Positions 46,401 through 59,400 of a stretch of DNA of 64,000 nucleotides are shown piece by piece. Each line of letters begins with the position of its first letter. Position 1 is the first letter of the stretch. The position numbers and the translations under genes are program-made. This DNA is from Otatea glauca (lineage: Eukaryota; Streptophyta; Magnoliopsida; Poales; Poaceae). The stretch covers positions 49,477,435 to 49,541,434 of the forward strand of contig CM070711.1 of NCBI GenBank assembly GCA_036346275.1, in the 5' to 3' direction. Under the pieces are notes generated by a model. The model ran no database searches. It was not told the DNA's origin and saw nothing but the letters and a program-made list of their open reading frames with translations.

Positions 46401-46811
46401 TGCATATAGTTACGGTAGAATTGCATATTGTGCACAACTTGTTGAGTGCTTTATGTACTCACCCCAACAACGATAACCTCAGAGGATGAGGAGGCTATCC
46501 TTGCTGTGAAGGAGGAGTTCCACGATGATGCGAATGCTTAGGGTTCGAACCTCGTCAGTTGCCTATGGTGAACTGGAGAGCTGCTACGTTTATTTTTATT
46601 TCCGCTACTGCATATTTCTATTTCTTAGTCTAAGCCTTGCGTGGCAATAATCATGTAAGTCACAACAGTTATTACTAAATAATGGAACTATTATCTTATT
46701 TCGTTGTGTATGATTGTGATAACATCTATATTGAGCCTATGTGCACTAGCATGATCCTGGACTAGTGCGGTATACACAGAGAGTCCGGATTTACACATTC
46801 GAGTCCCAACA
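43470..46811 (+). mobile_element. Solo LTR (3.34 kb) of the Tekay-like family, + orientation
   Basis: It starts TGTAACATCCC, ends GTCCCAACA, and is flanked by TAGAC (43465-43469) and TAGCC (46812-46816), a 4 of 5 match. No internal retroelement sequence is attached, so it arose by LTR-LTR recombination. hAT coding continues on both sides. A TATA-like CTATTTAAGG lies at 44219-44228. Long open frames in its GC-rich part (43877-44816) are not genes. Confidence 0.9.
44219..44228 (+). promoter_or_regulatory. TATA-like box in the solo LTR
   Basis: CTATTTAAGG stands before a GC-rich leader. The same word occurs in reverse in the other solo LTR at 61052-61062. Confidence 0.5.
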
Positions 46812-49800
46812 TAGCCTGGACGAATCAAACCACTCTGCAATAGGGTCGCTACCAGGATGCATTGCACCCTCAATGAGGCGATCGAATGGGTCTTTGTCCT
46901 AGGCCTAGTGGGTGGATTCGTAGTCCAGCAGGCGAAGTCGAAGATTGTAGTGCATGAACATGAGCTGATGGAGCTTTGCATAAGTTAATCAGTTCCTTAG
47001 CTGCGTGTGCACTAAGGCAAATATGCCCCAATTGTGCTTGCAACCACTGGGTGATGCGCACTATGATACCAACCGTAAGGCGTAATTCTACAACGTTGGC
47101 ATCTCATTCTCGAACGCTATACACCATTGAATTGCAAACAAGACAACAAAAGAAAAGTGTGTCAGTCAGTGCACAAACGTGGTAACAATACCTGAAATTA
47201 TGTACATACCTGTTGTCATGTGGGGATTGGCGGCACTAGATTGTGCAAGATGGGTGGCAAACCGTCCCCTCCTAAGACGGTATACATCAGCTTCCCGTAT
47301 GGCCTGCACCGCGCTACTGTCCTCATCAGCTAGAATGTCTAGGGTAGTACAAAGCGCTCCCATGTACTGGGAGTGCTGCATATATTGTACGAGAACTGAG
47401 ACTGTGGGTCAAGCACGGAGACTGCAATAGACAAATCATCGTATAGTTAGCGCAACAGATACAGACATTGTATAGTTAGCACAACAGAAATGAACATATT
47501 AATTTCGCTGACCTGCTTGCACAAACGTGGTATCCCTTATTTTGGCAAACATCTTTTCCAGGACTTGCAGGAATATCCTGTACTGCTCTCTATCCTCCCG
47601 CAAGCGCTTGTGATACTCAGTCCGCACAATTACATACTACATCATGACACCACTTATCGTTGGCAACTTATCTTGATCCGCGAATCTCAACATCTTGTAC
47701 AAGGGTTCTACGGCCAAGATGGTCCACTCCACCCAGTCCCAAAACTCCCTGTCCACGAGGTGGTCATATGCAAACTTGCCCTCCTCCATCCCAGCCCACC
47801 TACTACCTGTCCAATCCGGATGTTTCATCCACTGCTAAAACTTCTCCTTTTTTGAAGAAGCTGTCCAAGAAAACGAAGGTCGTGCCAAAACTAGTGGCAT
47901 TTGGCCTCAGCAACTCTCCACCTATATGTTGCCTCATCTGTGCATGCAGATTCTTATGTGGTACAAGAATCGACAAATCTTCTTGACCTCTCCCACAGCC
48001 TGTTTGATATGTGGGACGTCACACACGTCTTTCAGCATAAGGTTCACAGTGTGTGCTAAGCATGGCTACCATATAATCCATGGGTACTCCACTCGTAACA
48101 ACTGGCATGCTTTCTTGAAGTTGGCCGCGTTGTCAGTAACCACTTGCACAATGTGCTATGCCCCAATTTCCTTGGCCACGACTTTCATTATCTTGCGTAG
48201 TAGGTACTTGTGGTCCTGGACCTTGCCTGTGAATGAACAAGCCAGAAGTTAGTACGTATATTTCTAGTACTCAAGAGTAAAGACTAAACCGAATGATGTA
48301 CCTGTGGCATTGACGATCTTATGGAAGAACATGACCCCATTGTAGTACACCATGAAGTTGATGATGCTCTGCTAAGTAGACCCAGTCCAGGCGTCACACA
48401 TAATTGTCACACCAAATGTGGTCTAGTTGTCCCTGAACTTCCGAAGGTACTAGGCAATCTACTGCTCGTTCTCGTCGAGGTACTTTCTGTCTATCTCATG
48501 GACCCGTGGCCACCTGTGCCTAGTTTCTGCATCATCTTGAGTGCACCTGTCCATCGCGGGCATAAGAGGTTAGTACAATCATCACAAGAGTTGTAACCTA
48601 CAACTGTACACTCATTTCATACCTACGAAATACGGATACTCGATCTTCCTTCCTGAAATTGCATTAGCATGGAACCACTTGGACCATACCCTCCCTAGTT
48701 TCTGCCTTGCCCCCTATTTGAATGCAATGTCAATACGGGGTTGCTGCGGGGCACCACTCCGTGCAAGGTCAGCATCGATGGAGACATGGCTTTCTCGTGT
48801 CGATTTGGATCTGCCGAATATTTTGCTAATAGTGGATTGGACAAAGGGGCTCACTGCACCACTTTTAGACCCCGATCCTGGGGTCAAACCTTGGCTCCTA
48901 AGGTAGGCCTCTTCTTTCGAAGTCCTTAAGGCCATCTTGAGCTGCTCCTGCTTAGCACGGTAGTCTGTGGCCAAGGTGGACCAGTCGTTGCAAGTCTCCT
49001 CCTTACGGAGGTGCACCACCTTCTTCTCTTTCTTCTTCTCCCGACCTCCACGGAGGTCCGCGAGCATGGCTTGCCTAACCACTTTAGGCATGTCAGGGTA
49101 GGCCTTCAAATTGCCAGCGCGGCCAGCCAAATGTTCCTTTAGATGGGTCGCCCCTCCACCCTTCATAACATGACTACAGTAGTTTTACTTTGACCCAGAC
49201 GGTCCAATGCGCTCCCTATGCTCCCATACGGTACCCGTACAATCTGCCATCATGACAAGCTGCAACGAAACACAAAAGATGCCAATGAATGAACAATGAC
49301 AATATTAAAACGAGTACATTGCACATAATAAAATTAAATTGACATATTTTTTCATACTTGCCATCCTAACACTAGCTTTGAAGGGAACATGGCCTTTCCA
49401 TCAGGTAGTTACTTGTATTAATTAAACTAGTTCACTTTGTTAACCATTTGGTATAAACATGTTACTCACTTTTCGTCCATAGTATCTATTATTGTAAACA
49501 TGTCACTCCCTATTATCTTTGTATTCATACAAAGGGTGTGGACGTAAACATGTTACTACCTATTATTGTAAGCAATGAGAGCAAACCAGAGTATATATTT
49601 GGTGATTATCTTTGTATTCTACCTTCGTGAGTTGACTCTATAGTCTATACTATGTGTCTGGTTTCTTTCAATTAGTATGAGTGTATGACAACTATTAACA
49701 CAAAGCTCACACCGTGAAAGGATTGCCTTAATGGGCATTACCTGCGCTGCCTCTCCTTTTCTGTATATACTTGCAACGAATGCACTTATGTTACTACTTT

Positions 49801-49929
49801 TGGCTGAAACTAGTTGCTACTTCGTGTGAGCTAGTTCCTACTCGCTGTAACAGAACAAACATCACTAATCTGGCCAGATCCGGCCATAAAAACCACTAAT
49901 CTAGCAGTTAAATGCATACATCTGGTTCA

Positions 49930-50560
49930 AAAGAGCGAAATCTCACTGCTATTTGACGAGATTTCGTTTGGAAAACTGAGGTTATTTGCGTAAATCAAAT
50001 CGAGATTTCGGTTTACTCAACCGAGATTTCGGTGAAAACGAGCGAGATCTTGGCAGTACAACCCGAGATGAGGCGCAAACTTCATCGGAGATGGCCGGAC
50101 CTAGCTGAAAAATCGCCGTCGCAGAGGGGGAAGAGTGTGCTGGGAGTGAGAACTGAGTAGAGAGTGAGTGAGGTTGTTCACCTGTGAGAAAATGAGGTAA
50201 GGTCCTTTTGTTTCTTGTTCAGGATCTGAGGCACAACGGGAAACATGGCTTGGTTCAGTTGGTTCTCACGATTTTTCAGTTTTTTTTTTCACTTTTTTTC
50301 TCATATATTCCACATAGATGGCCTAACAATGCTCCAAAAAAATTGAAGCCAAATCCGGTCTAAAATCACTGCAATCCGATCAAAAATATTTGAATTCTAG
50401 CCCAAATCAACGAGATCTCGGCAAGATTTGCCGAAATCTCTCCGAGATTTCCTAAATTAGTGTAGCATTTTGAATTTTTTTAATCTGGACAGGATTTTGA
50501 AAACCATCCACATCCGAAATCCGAGATCTCGTGAAATTTCGCCGAGATTTTATTCATTGG
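49930..50560. repeat. Subterminal-like CGAGATTTCG repeats upstream of the hAT gene
   Basis: Ten or more copies of 'cgagatttcg', 'cgaaatct' and related words in both orientations lie 0.7-1.3 kb upstream of the hAT start. Such motifs are common near hAT ends in grasses, as transposase-binding candidates. Confidence 0.7.
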
Positions 50561-50570
50561 CGTTACCTGC

Positions 50571-51391
50571 AACAACAATTTTTTTTCCTTGTCTGCCAAA
50601 GTTAGAGATCCAGCTTATCTATTAGCCATCACTTTTCGGCAAAACGAACTGCCTGTCGGGAAAGAAATTTGCTGGCAGGACTTCAGCTTTAGAGAGAGAT
50701 GCTTTCTGTCGATAAAACTTTTGCTGACAGAAAGTTTGTCTCAGTATGTGGCCTTCGCCGACAGATTGGCTGTCCTTGAAGTTGGGTCATGGTGATACCT
50801 AACATCTTTGACGGCATGCTCAGGGGTCGTCAGGGATGACAACCGTCAGAAGAAATCTGGATTAGGTTCTGCACGTGCAGCCGCCCTTCATATACTCGAT
50901 TTATCAAATAGGCAAGGAGGCCGCTTTGGAGCTCACAAAACCAATCGCACGTCGAAGTATCGAAAGTGTTGTTGCCTTTGATATGCTCGTTATATATGAC
51001 TAATCCCCCACTAGGCGTTGTAAACTCGTAGTTACTCACCGAATCAATCGTTCATAGGACCATTATTTAGTGACAAAAATACTAGTGTAGCAGCCTTGAT
51101 TTATTTACATATCTAAGACGTCACTAGGCTGCAAGTAGCATCATCCTTTCAAAGACCAATGAGGTTACTATAAGCACATGTTGTTAGTCCTCTTTTTTTG
51201 ACGACATGGCATGTCTCATGATAATGAAGGCATGTATAATAAATGTCTGGTTGCTTGTGTCCATGTATACCTGCGTCCGTCCCTCCTCTGTTTTCTTTAA
51301 ACTAGTTGATTTTCTTCTGATTATTTTTATTTGAAGCTTCCACGAGGGCTACAATGTTAGAACCACGCAATTAGCTACTAGAAAGAAACTA
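50571..51391. other. Unassigned region
   Basis: About 50590-50800 has repeated 'ctgtcgg'/'gctgaca' words and a short open frame without known relatives. The rest is AT-rich. No element ends found. Confidence 0.45.
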
Positions 51392-51560
51392 CTCCCTCTC
51401 TAGTCATAAATAGTTATTGTTTTAGACAGAATACGATCTCTAAAATACAACTTTGACTACTAATTTTTATTATAATATATTTATAAAACCTAATAAAATT
51501 ATAATATTATGAAAATACTTTTTAAGACAAATCTACACATATGATTTTTATGTATCCAAT
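51392..51560 (+). mobile_element. Stowaway-type MITE, left part only
   Basis: It begins TA-CTCCCTCTCTAGTC, then the typical 'tttgactactaattttta', 'atatatttataaaa' and 'catatgatttttatg' words of grass Stowaway MITEs. It is cut at 51560 by an LTR starting TGTAACATCCC. The other half should lie beyond the window. Confidence 0.75.
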
Positions 51561-52394
51561 TGTAACATCCCAAAGTATGGTAAAAAATTATTATTTAAGT
51601 TGCCAATTATTCTTTTGCATTTACCATGAATTTTCTGAATTTTTAGCACTAAAGAAAATACCTTTTATATCTTCTAGCTGATGTTTTTTAAATTCAAATA
51701 TTAATTCGAATGTTTGCAATGTCTGAAAATATTTTATTTAAGTCCTAAATGATCTAAATTACCACTCCAAAACCTTTTATGAATTTTGGAGTTGGGTTTG
51801 CTATTTTTGCAAAATCAAACATTGCATCTTGTATGAAAAATAGTGACAATAAAAGATTTTCTGAGAAAAATCTAAGACTCATAAAATTATGGAAATTTTA
51901 TAAAAACATCAAAACTATGTCAGGTGCATTTAAAAAAAATTTCATAATTTTTGGAGCCATCTAGATATGCCTAAAAATTAGGCAAAAATTCTGTCTAAAA
52001 TGAAATTTCAAATCTCCTCCTCTCACTAACAGCTTGGGCTCGCGCGTTAGAACTCTCCCATTTTACTGACATGTCACCGACCTGCTAGCTCGCCCCATCC
52101 CATCACCTTGAGCATCCTGCCCGATGCCACTGCCGCGCCCCCTGCGAGATGCTGTTGTACGTGAGAAAACCAGGCATCACACTCGCGGTCGAGAGCAAGA
52201 CGATGAGGAGAATCATTGATCCTAGCCTACTTAAGCTCCCCAACCCTGTTTTTCTTCTTCACTATGCATCAACAAGCGCATTTTGCCCAATTGCAACCCT
52301 CCTTCCTCACAGAGCAGCTCAGAACACCATCATCGTTCTGAGCCCTGGTGCGCGCACCCCGCTGTGCTCCCCGAAGCAAAGTCCTTTCTTGGTG
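51561..52394 (+). mobile_element. LTR start (TGTAACATCCC) interrupted by CACTA-2
   Basis: The start word and the following AT-rich, then GC-rich, progression match the design of the Tekay-like LTRs, though the sequence differs. CACTA-2 is inserted after 52394 and the LTR probably continues at 63317. Insertion into the MITE left CCAAT as the 5 bp before it. Confidence 0.6.
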
Positions 52395-52545
52395 CACTAC
52401 TACAGGAATGTACATCAGAATCGGTTCTTTTTCATCATCACAATCGATTCTGGTGGCGATACAAAGTCATTAGATAGTGATGAGGAGGTGCTATCACAGT
52501 CGGTTTTTGCTTAATTGTGATAAAGTCATCATCACAATCGGTTCT
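52395..52545. repeat. Left subterminal repeats of CACTA-2
   Basis: Copies of 'atcacaatcggttct' and diverged forms lie directly inside the left terminal repeat. Confidence 0.8.
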
Positions 52546-52559
52546 CAGCTAGAGGGCTC

Positions 52560-53588
52560 CAAAAATGATCTTGATCTGGCACTGGTAGCGTCCTCTTGGA
52601 AGAAAGACCTCTTTGTATGCCCCGTCCCTGCGGTAAGCACTCGACTCTTATGGTCAGGCTTCCCAATCGCCGAAGACAGGATGTACTTCAACTCTTGGCT
52701 TAGAAATGTCCCCTGCTCTTTTTGCTGGCTTACCTCCTCCTGCAAAAAGCGAGTACAAATTAGTTATAAAATACAACGAGAGGGTCAACTACAATGTACT
52801 AAGTTATATGTCTTACGATGGTGGAGACGACCCGCGCGGTCGCGGGGTTTAGAACTACAAGTCGCCCGTCGGAGGTTTTCTTCGTCCTCGGTAATACCCA
52901 GTCGCGTGCCCGGTCCTCACATATGTGGGAGTAAGGCATCGCTATCCCAGAGTTCGCACACTCCTCGGCTAGTCACGCTCGTTCTGCCTTCTTCCCTTCA
53001 TAGCTGGCGGAACCGATGTGGTGTTCGTGTGTGTTTTGCCTCTGGATAGCGGTGTTCTTCTCTCTAAGCTCCTCAGCCTCAAGCGTACTCTTCATCCTTG
53101 TGAACTCCTCTCAAATATCAGGAGTCACAAATAGATACCTCTCGAATGGTGAACGGCCTTTCAGCACGTACTCACTGTGCATGAAGACCCTGAAGTGCCT
53201 CAAAGCCACACACATTCTCTTCAAGGCGTACTGTCTCGCATTGCTTTCATCTTCCTCTTGTATAATCCATTTGCCCTTAACTTCGTCTCACAACCGATTC
53301 TTTTGCTCGGCGCTGACTTCCTTCCTCTAGTCCAACTGTGATCTTAACTCTCTCCCTCACCAATTGGCCGAGGAAAGACTGGTAGCGCCCCTTGTACTTG
53401 GGAAGACTCGTGCAAACCCCCGTGGTATTGAAGTGGAGAACCTGCGACGTTCTCCCTGTGGCCCCTTTATTCGGTCCTTGGGCCTTCCTCACCTTACTAG
53501 GCCCCTCAACATTTGGAACCTTGCTCGGTTCCGTGGCATCACTTTCTATTCTGTCTAGCGATGAGCTGATGCTCTCTACTTGCGACAT
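52560..53588 (-). pseudogene. Second CACTA gene (Transposase_24, Ptta/En/Spm-like)
   Basis: It starts MSQVESISSSLDRIES at 53588. There is a Lys/Gly-rich linker, then RERVKITVGLEEGSQRRAKE, and after a stop near 53277 the conserved block with DESNARQYALKRMCVALRHF and GRPFERYLFVTPDI (about 53250-53130). A helix-rich part and a C-terminal segment continue to about 52560 with several stops. In En/Spm-like elements the second gene binds subterminal repeats, but the Transposase_24 family itself is poorly understood. Confidence 0.75.
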
Positions 53589-53770
53589 TTCGAACGAATA
53601 TGTATATCTGACATAATCATATATTTGACTTTAGAAAAAACAATTCATAGCTATTATGTGGACTTGACAAAGAATAATGTGAAGTAACAGATTAATGGAT
53701 AATTCATAGCATATAATTGTTCTAACATATTGTAGTAGAGTAACAGATTAATGGATGATGTTAAAGAAAA

Positions 53771-54192
53771 GTCTATATGTTGACCAATTAAGCATGTACC
53801 AACGATGACTTCTAATCTCTAAATAGGTTAGGACCTAGTCCCATTCAAGGATATGTAGTTCGGGCAAGTTCCTAAGCTATTGTACAACTCAGAGAAAATT
53901 TTGGCAATATCTCCCCGTTGGTCTCCACATACACGTCTCGACAACAGGTCAAGAGGGGTGTGTATCCGGAGAACACCAGGGAGATGCTACCAAAATCTTC
54001 TCTGGAGTTGTACAACAGCTTAGAAACTTGCCCAAACCACATATACTCGAATTATGCGAAAAATATGGACAATTCGAGACCGCTTGCTTATAAATATGCC
54101 ATTTCAGCATATTTATAAACAAGCACCCTCAAACGGGAGACGTAGGTTACACAACCTAAACTCTAACATTGATCATATTACAGCAACAATAA
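53771..54192 (+). repeat. Copy A of a ~425 bp direct repeat in CACTA-2, with foldback
   Basis: It matches 62151-62580 in the same orientation at roughly 85% by eye. Inside it, 53850-53925 and 53980-54052 are inverted arms (around 'aagctattgtacaactc' and 'gagttgtacaacagctt') separated by about 55 bp. Confidence 0.9.
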
Positions 54193-54909
54193 TGATATGT
54201 AAAGTAAAAAACAGTTGTAAGGACATTGGTCATATTATAGCAACAATAAAGACAATATGAGTCAAGTTCGGAATCAACAAATATGCTAATTCTATTTAGA
54301 AATAATCAAGATCAAGATGAAGCTTTGTATTATACTAAAGAGAGTAAATTGCTGTGAAACATAGATTGTGATGGCATATGTGCAAGTTTTAGGTGCTTTT
54401 CTTATTTCTATGATATGCTCCAGCCTCAACTGTCATACACAGTCCGATAATTTCCCTATTTAACTCCCATCCTACCAGTTAAGAACACACACATGTATGT
54501 ACACTGATGAGGGCTATTGTGAAAAACCTCTTGGATGGTTAATTGCTCCCAGAGATGAAAGGAAGATGTAGCTTATAGTTTCCTCTTGAGTTATTTTGGC
54601 ATTATAATGTATGGATATGGCAAGTGACAACAATCTATTTTTTTATCGTGTGAGGTGCTGATGTGAATAAAATGAATACCCAGACATTGTTTATCATAAG
54701 TTCAGATGCAGCCCAAATTAAAGATAGAACTTGAATGTGACAACCAAATAAATGAAAAAAAGTGCAAATCATTTAGCCCTTTTTTCATAACGTGCAGGGT
54801 ACCATAATTTAGCACTATTCATTTGCACTCAAGCTTACAAAAATCAAATTACAGTTCCATTCACACAACAATTTTGCTTTTGCATGATAACTTACATATA
54901 CGAGTTGAG
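54193..54909. other. Non-coding interior of CACTA-2
   Basis: AT-rich. No frame or repeat of note seen. Confidence 0.5.
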
Positions 54910-55380
54910 TTCACGAAATGTACAAACATCTTGCGGGGCTGTTGGAGGCGTGGTCGATGAAGTTGGCAGCGGTGAGTGATGGCATGGTGGGGCAGCCAGA
55001 AAAGGGCAGTGGGGCCTCTAGCACGGTCAGTCGAGTGGGTGATCGCCCGCGAGCCACCGACGAGCCCCTAGGTGGACGCCGATTGGATGGGAGGGATGCA
55101 GCGGTCGGTGGTCGTGGGGCAGGGGCAAGGGGACAAGGAGCAAGGGGGTCGCAGGCAGCGGTGATTGGATGGGAGGGATGCAGCGGTCGGCGGTCGGAGG
55201 GCAGGTGGCTAGGGGGCAGGGAGCAATGGGGGCACAGGCGGCGGCAATTGGATGGGAGGGATGCAGCGGTTGGCTGCTGGGGTGCAGGGGGTAGGGAGCA
55301 AGGGGGGCGTAGGCGGCGGTGGGAGGGCAGCTCGGGGACGAAACTAGCTAGAGAGACCGACGAGGATTAGGTTTAGGTGG
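54910..55380 (+). repeat. GC-rich imperfect tandem repeat in CACTA-2
   Basis: Units around 'attggatgggagggatgcag' recur at about 55083, 55164 and 55249 (period near 82-85 bp) with Gly/Arg-rich coding on +. The 150-codon open frame is a repeat artefact, or a captured GC-rich first exon read on the wrong strand. Confidence 0.7.
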
Positions 55381-55417
55381 TGAGTGCGGGTTGATAAAGG
55401 GAGTGAGTAACATCTGT

Positions 55418-55835
55418 GTCGGTTTTAACGGGAGCGATGGTAGTAAAATAACTCATCAGTATCGGTTTGATAAGGAGCCGACACCAATAAAATCAATATC
55501 CCAATCGGTTTTAATAAGGAACTGACACCAATAAAAATAAGTCATTATAATCGGTTTTAATATGGAACCAACACCAATAAAATTAGTCATCGCAATCAGT
55601 TTTAATAAGGTACTGACAAATAAATCATTCATCTCAATCGGTTTTAACAAAAACCGATACTAATAAAATCTATCATCCTAATCGGTTTTTAATAAGGAAC
55701 AAGCACCAAAAAAATAAGTCACTGCAATCGGTTTTAATATGGAACCGACACCAATAAAAATTAGTCATCGCAATCGGTTTTAATAAGGAACTGACACAAA
55801 TAAAATAATTCATCACAATCGGTTTTAACTAAAAC
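55418..55835. repeat. Internal array of ATCGGTTTTAATAAGG units
   Basis: About ten units of roughly 45 bp ('atcggttttaataaggaact', then 'gacaccaataaaa') occur here. Four consecutive units (near 55505, 55551, 55596, 55636) are repeated as a block about 177 bp later (55680, 55728, 55774, 55818). The motif differs from the element's own end repeats. Confidence 0.9.
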
Positions 55836-56492
55836 TGATTGTGAAGCCTGCAGGGTCCAATTCATGACAGATCAGCTCAAAACTATGAAGTCTGAATTTT
55901 TAGAATTATTTCATCAAAGAGAGAAAAGGTCATAACTTTTGCAAATACAGTTAAAATTATTTCAAATTTTGCAGAAACATACTTTGGTATACTACAAAGC
56001 CTTTCCAAAAAGAATTTTTGAAGAAATAGCTAGCATTAAAAATATATGCCAAATTTCACTTTGTAGGCGTGATTTTTGCTTAAAGAATAGAAAAGTCAAA
56101 TCTTTTTTAAATTTAGTCCAGGTTTTTTCAAAATTTCCAGAAATAAACTTTGGACTAGTTAGAAGCTTTCCAAAGAATAATTCTTTTAAAAGATATGGCA
56201 AAATGCGCTCAGTAGGCTTAAAGAAATAACAAAAAATCTGGTCCAAGAGGTGAAACTCACATAATGCTATAATATGACCTACATAGGTCAAGACTAGTTT
56301 TTGGGCTACTTTCAAAATTAAATAACTCAAGATCAGTTGGTCTTTCGAAAATCTTTTGAATACGAGAATTGTTAAGAATGACCAACTAGTAAGTAGATTT
56401 TGGGCTAAAAACTCAATTTCTTTGAAATTAATTTTTATATTACCAACATTTGGAGAAATGCGCTTTGCAATACATATCAAATCGTGGACTCG
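55836..56492. other. AT-rich 3' region of the TNP2 gene
   Basis: No coding similarity. Related phrases such as 'caaattttgcagaaacatac' and 'aaatttccagaaataaactt' suggest an old internal duplication (about 55950 and 56135). Confidence 0.5.
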
Positions 56493-59400
56493 TTAGTTTG
56501 GACCCAACGGTTCCTTTGCCAGTAAGTCTGCCCTCATGACGCGATACAGGACACCAATTACTTTTCTTTTACCTAGATAGTCCACGTAGAACTCAATAAC
56601 CTCTTCAGTCCTATAACCTTCAACAATACTACCCTCAGACTTCGACCGATTCCTCACTTAGGACTTTAATATACCCATGTAAATCTCAAACGGATACATG
56701 TAACATAGGAATACAGGTCCACATATCTTAATCTCTCTAACAAGGTGTACAACAAGGTGGACCATGACATCGAAGAATGACGGGGGAATGCATCTCAAAC
56801 TAACATAGAGTCTGCACCACCTCACTTTGTAAGTTGTCTAGCACATCGAGATCAATAACCTTGCAAGAAATCGCATTGAAGAAATAACATAGCTTCACGA
56901 TTGCCAACCTGACATCCTCTGGCAGAATAATTCTGATTGCAACAGGGAGCAGTTGGGTCATCAAGACATGATAGTCATGGGACTTCATACCAAGTAACTT
57001 CAAATCATTCATGGACACAAGCTTCTTAATATTTGTGGAGTAGCCCGATGGAACTTTAATACTTTAGAGACACTTGTAGAGGTCTTCTTTCTCCTTCTTG
57101 GACAGGGTGTAATATGTAGCGGGGATGTACGGACCTTTTCTATCCTTCTTTACCACTACAAGCTTGGGCCTTACTCCCATATAGGGCATGTCGCAGTGAG
57201 CATTCACACCATCCTTGGTCTTCCCATCTATGTTCAGTAGGATGCCAACCAAATTATCGCAAACATTCTTCTCAATGTGCATGACAACGTTACAATGCAG
57301 GGCATCTAACTCCTTCCAGTATGGTAATTCCCAAAATATCAACCTCTTCTTCCTAATAGTCCTGGGACGAACAGATTTATGGCTCTTTCTATGCGGAACA
57401 TCGATATCCTCTATGTGTGAATATACTTGCCTTCCACTCATAGGCTGTAAGGTGGAACAAACTTTTATCTTCCCATCAAATTTGTCATCCATCTTACGGT
57501 ATCGATAACTTCGAGGTAGAAACGTACGATGACCCATGTACACAGTTTTCTTCGAATTCGACAACCACAAGCTCTCAGTCTCCTCTTCACAAATAGGACA
57601 AGCTTTTGCTCTCTTCGTACTGTAGCTTGCCAAATTACCAAGGGCCAGAAAATCATTTATGGTGCAAAATATCATAGCCCGTAGGGTGAAGTGTTCTCTT
57701 TTGTATGCATCCCACACCATGACCCCCTTGTCCCATAATTTTACCAAATCCTCGATCAGTGATGCAAGGTACACATCAATATCGTTTTCTGACTGTTTAG
57801 GTCCCGAGATTAGTAATGACATAATGATATACTTCCGCTTCATGCACAACCAAGGAGGAAGATTGTAGATACACAAGAGAATTGGCAGTGTGCTGTGACG
57901 ATTTCTCATATTACCAAACGGATTCATTCCATTGGTAATCAATTCAAATCTTATATTCCTCATCACGGCATCAAACTCCTCATGTTTCCAATTGATGTTT
58001 CTCCATTGAGCCGAATCAGCGAGGTGTCTCAGCTTACCATCTTCCTTTCGAGATTTGTAATGCCAACGCAACAATTTTGCCTCTCTGTGATTTGCAAACA
58101 ACCGCTCCAGACGGGGAATGATGGGCAAGTACTACAATACCTTGGCCGGTGCCCCTTTAGTGACCTCTTCACTGTCGTCGCTCTGGCTCTTACGTTTCTA
58201 GTCATTACGCTTCTCCTTTTGTTTGTACCGGGGTACACCACAAACTGAACAAACGTGCAGTTCCTTATGCGTATTTTGGTACACGATGCAATCATTCGAA
58301 CATGCATGTATCCTTTTTATTTCCATTTCCACGAGACATAGTAGCTTCTTCGCTTCATAAATACTTGTTGGCAACTCGTTTCCCTCCGAAAACACATTCG
58401 ATAGAAGAACTAAAAGTATATTGAAACTTATATCTGTCTAACGTTGTTTTGCCTTCAGTTTGAACAATGCAAGGACCGAACCCAACTTGGTGTATTCAGC
58501 TTTGTAACCTGAGAACAGCGGTTTGGCATTGTCTTCCATCAAGCTTTTAAACTTTTCAAACTCTCCTTCCATGTAATTTCCCTTCGCATCCCACAACATT
58601 TGCTCTAAATTACCCTCCTCAAACATATCATGTTGCAACTCGTCATCGGGTTCCCTGTCTTTGTTGCATACCAGAAGGGTACTACTTGTCTGTCGGGACC
58701 CGGATTTGCAAATCTGAAACCCTCTGTGTATACTGCACTAGTCCAGGATCACGCTAGTGCACACAGTGGAAACATAGATGTAATGTCATTCCACACAACG
58801 AATTAACTAAGAAGAAGCAAATTATTATTAAATAAAGCAAACGACCTTATGGTCAATGTTTACACCATTATGCCTTAAGGGCTTAAGAAACAAATACTAT
58901 TGCAGCGGAAAAGATAACTTGAGCCATTCGACATGCCACAGGCAATCGTCTGGGGAACGCATTCCTAATCCACGTAGTCTTCATAGAATTCCTCCTCATG
59001 ATACTCAGCATTTCCTGATCCTTCCTTAGCAACTGATCAACAAAGGTGTATAGCCGTGAGTACAAAAAGTACTCAGCAAGCCGTAGGGAATTGATGCAAT
59101 ATATTCATGCACGACTTTACAAGGATGGCTATATGGTTCATTTGCAGAAAGAAATAACTTGAATTGAAATACAATAAATAGATTGAAAGCATATTTACGA
59201 AAAGATAAATAAATAATTGATAGATCAATGATAGACAACAAAACAACAGTGAACTCCCCGTTCACATCCCAACAATTCCACATTTTATGAAACACTCTAT
59301 ACCCCGTGTGAAATTCCCGGGCTTGTCCATGACCGCGGACGCGGCTATTCAAATAGTTTTACACTCTGCAGAGGTTGTATAACTTTACCCACAAGACATG

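Larger units (their letters stand above)
42435..49253 (-). pseudogene. hAT superfamily transposase, split by a solo LTR
   Basis: Read from 49253 leftwards: a BED-type zinc finger with VWEHRERIG, NYCSHVMKGGGATHLKEHLA. Then a basic linker. Then the DUF659 core with ANAISGRKIEYPYFV (about 48660), FGVTIMCDAWTGST (about 48400), QSIINFMVYYNGVMFFHK (about 48340), PWIIWLPCLAHTVNLMLKD-like sequence near 48050, TTFLFWLFLQKRRS/WMKHPDWTGSRWAGMEEGKF (about 47830-47760) and WDWVEWTILAVEPLYK (about 47720). The C-terminal dimerisation region has NWGIFALVHTQLRN (about 47030) and DKDPFDRLIEGAMHPGSDP (about 46870). A Gly/Ser/Asp/Tyr-rich tail continues beyond the solo LTR to a stop at 42435. There are frequent stops and frame changes, and introns are likely. 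Confidence 0.85.
42100..50570. mobile_element. hAT element (ends not resolved)
   Basis: The transposase gene, plus a 5' flank rich in CGAGATTTCG words up to about 50560, marks an old hAT element. I could not find matching inverted ends or an 8 bp duplication, so the limits are approximate. Confidence 0.5.

Noticed and set aside
52149..52514. 121-codon + frame
   Set aside because: It crosses the left end of CACTA-2 at 52395, so it joins LTR and transposon sequence by chance.
54918..55370. 150-codon Gly/Arg-rich + frame
   Set aside because: It is built from a ~83 bp tandem repeat inside CACTA-2, opposite to the gene direction.
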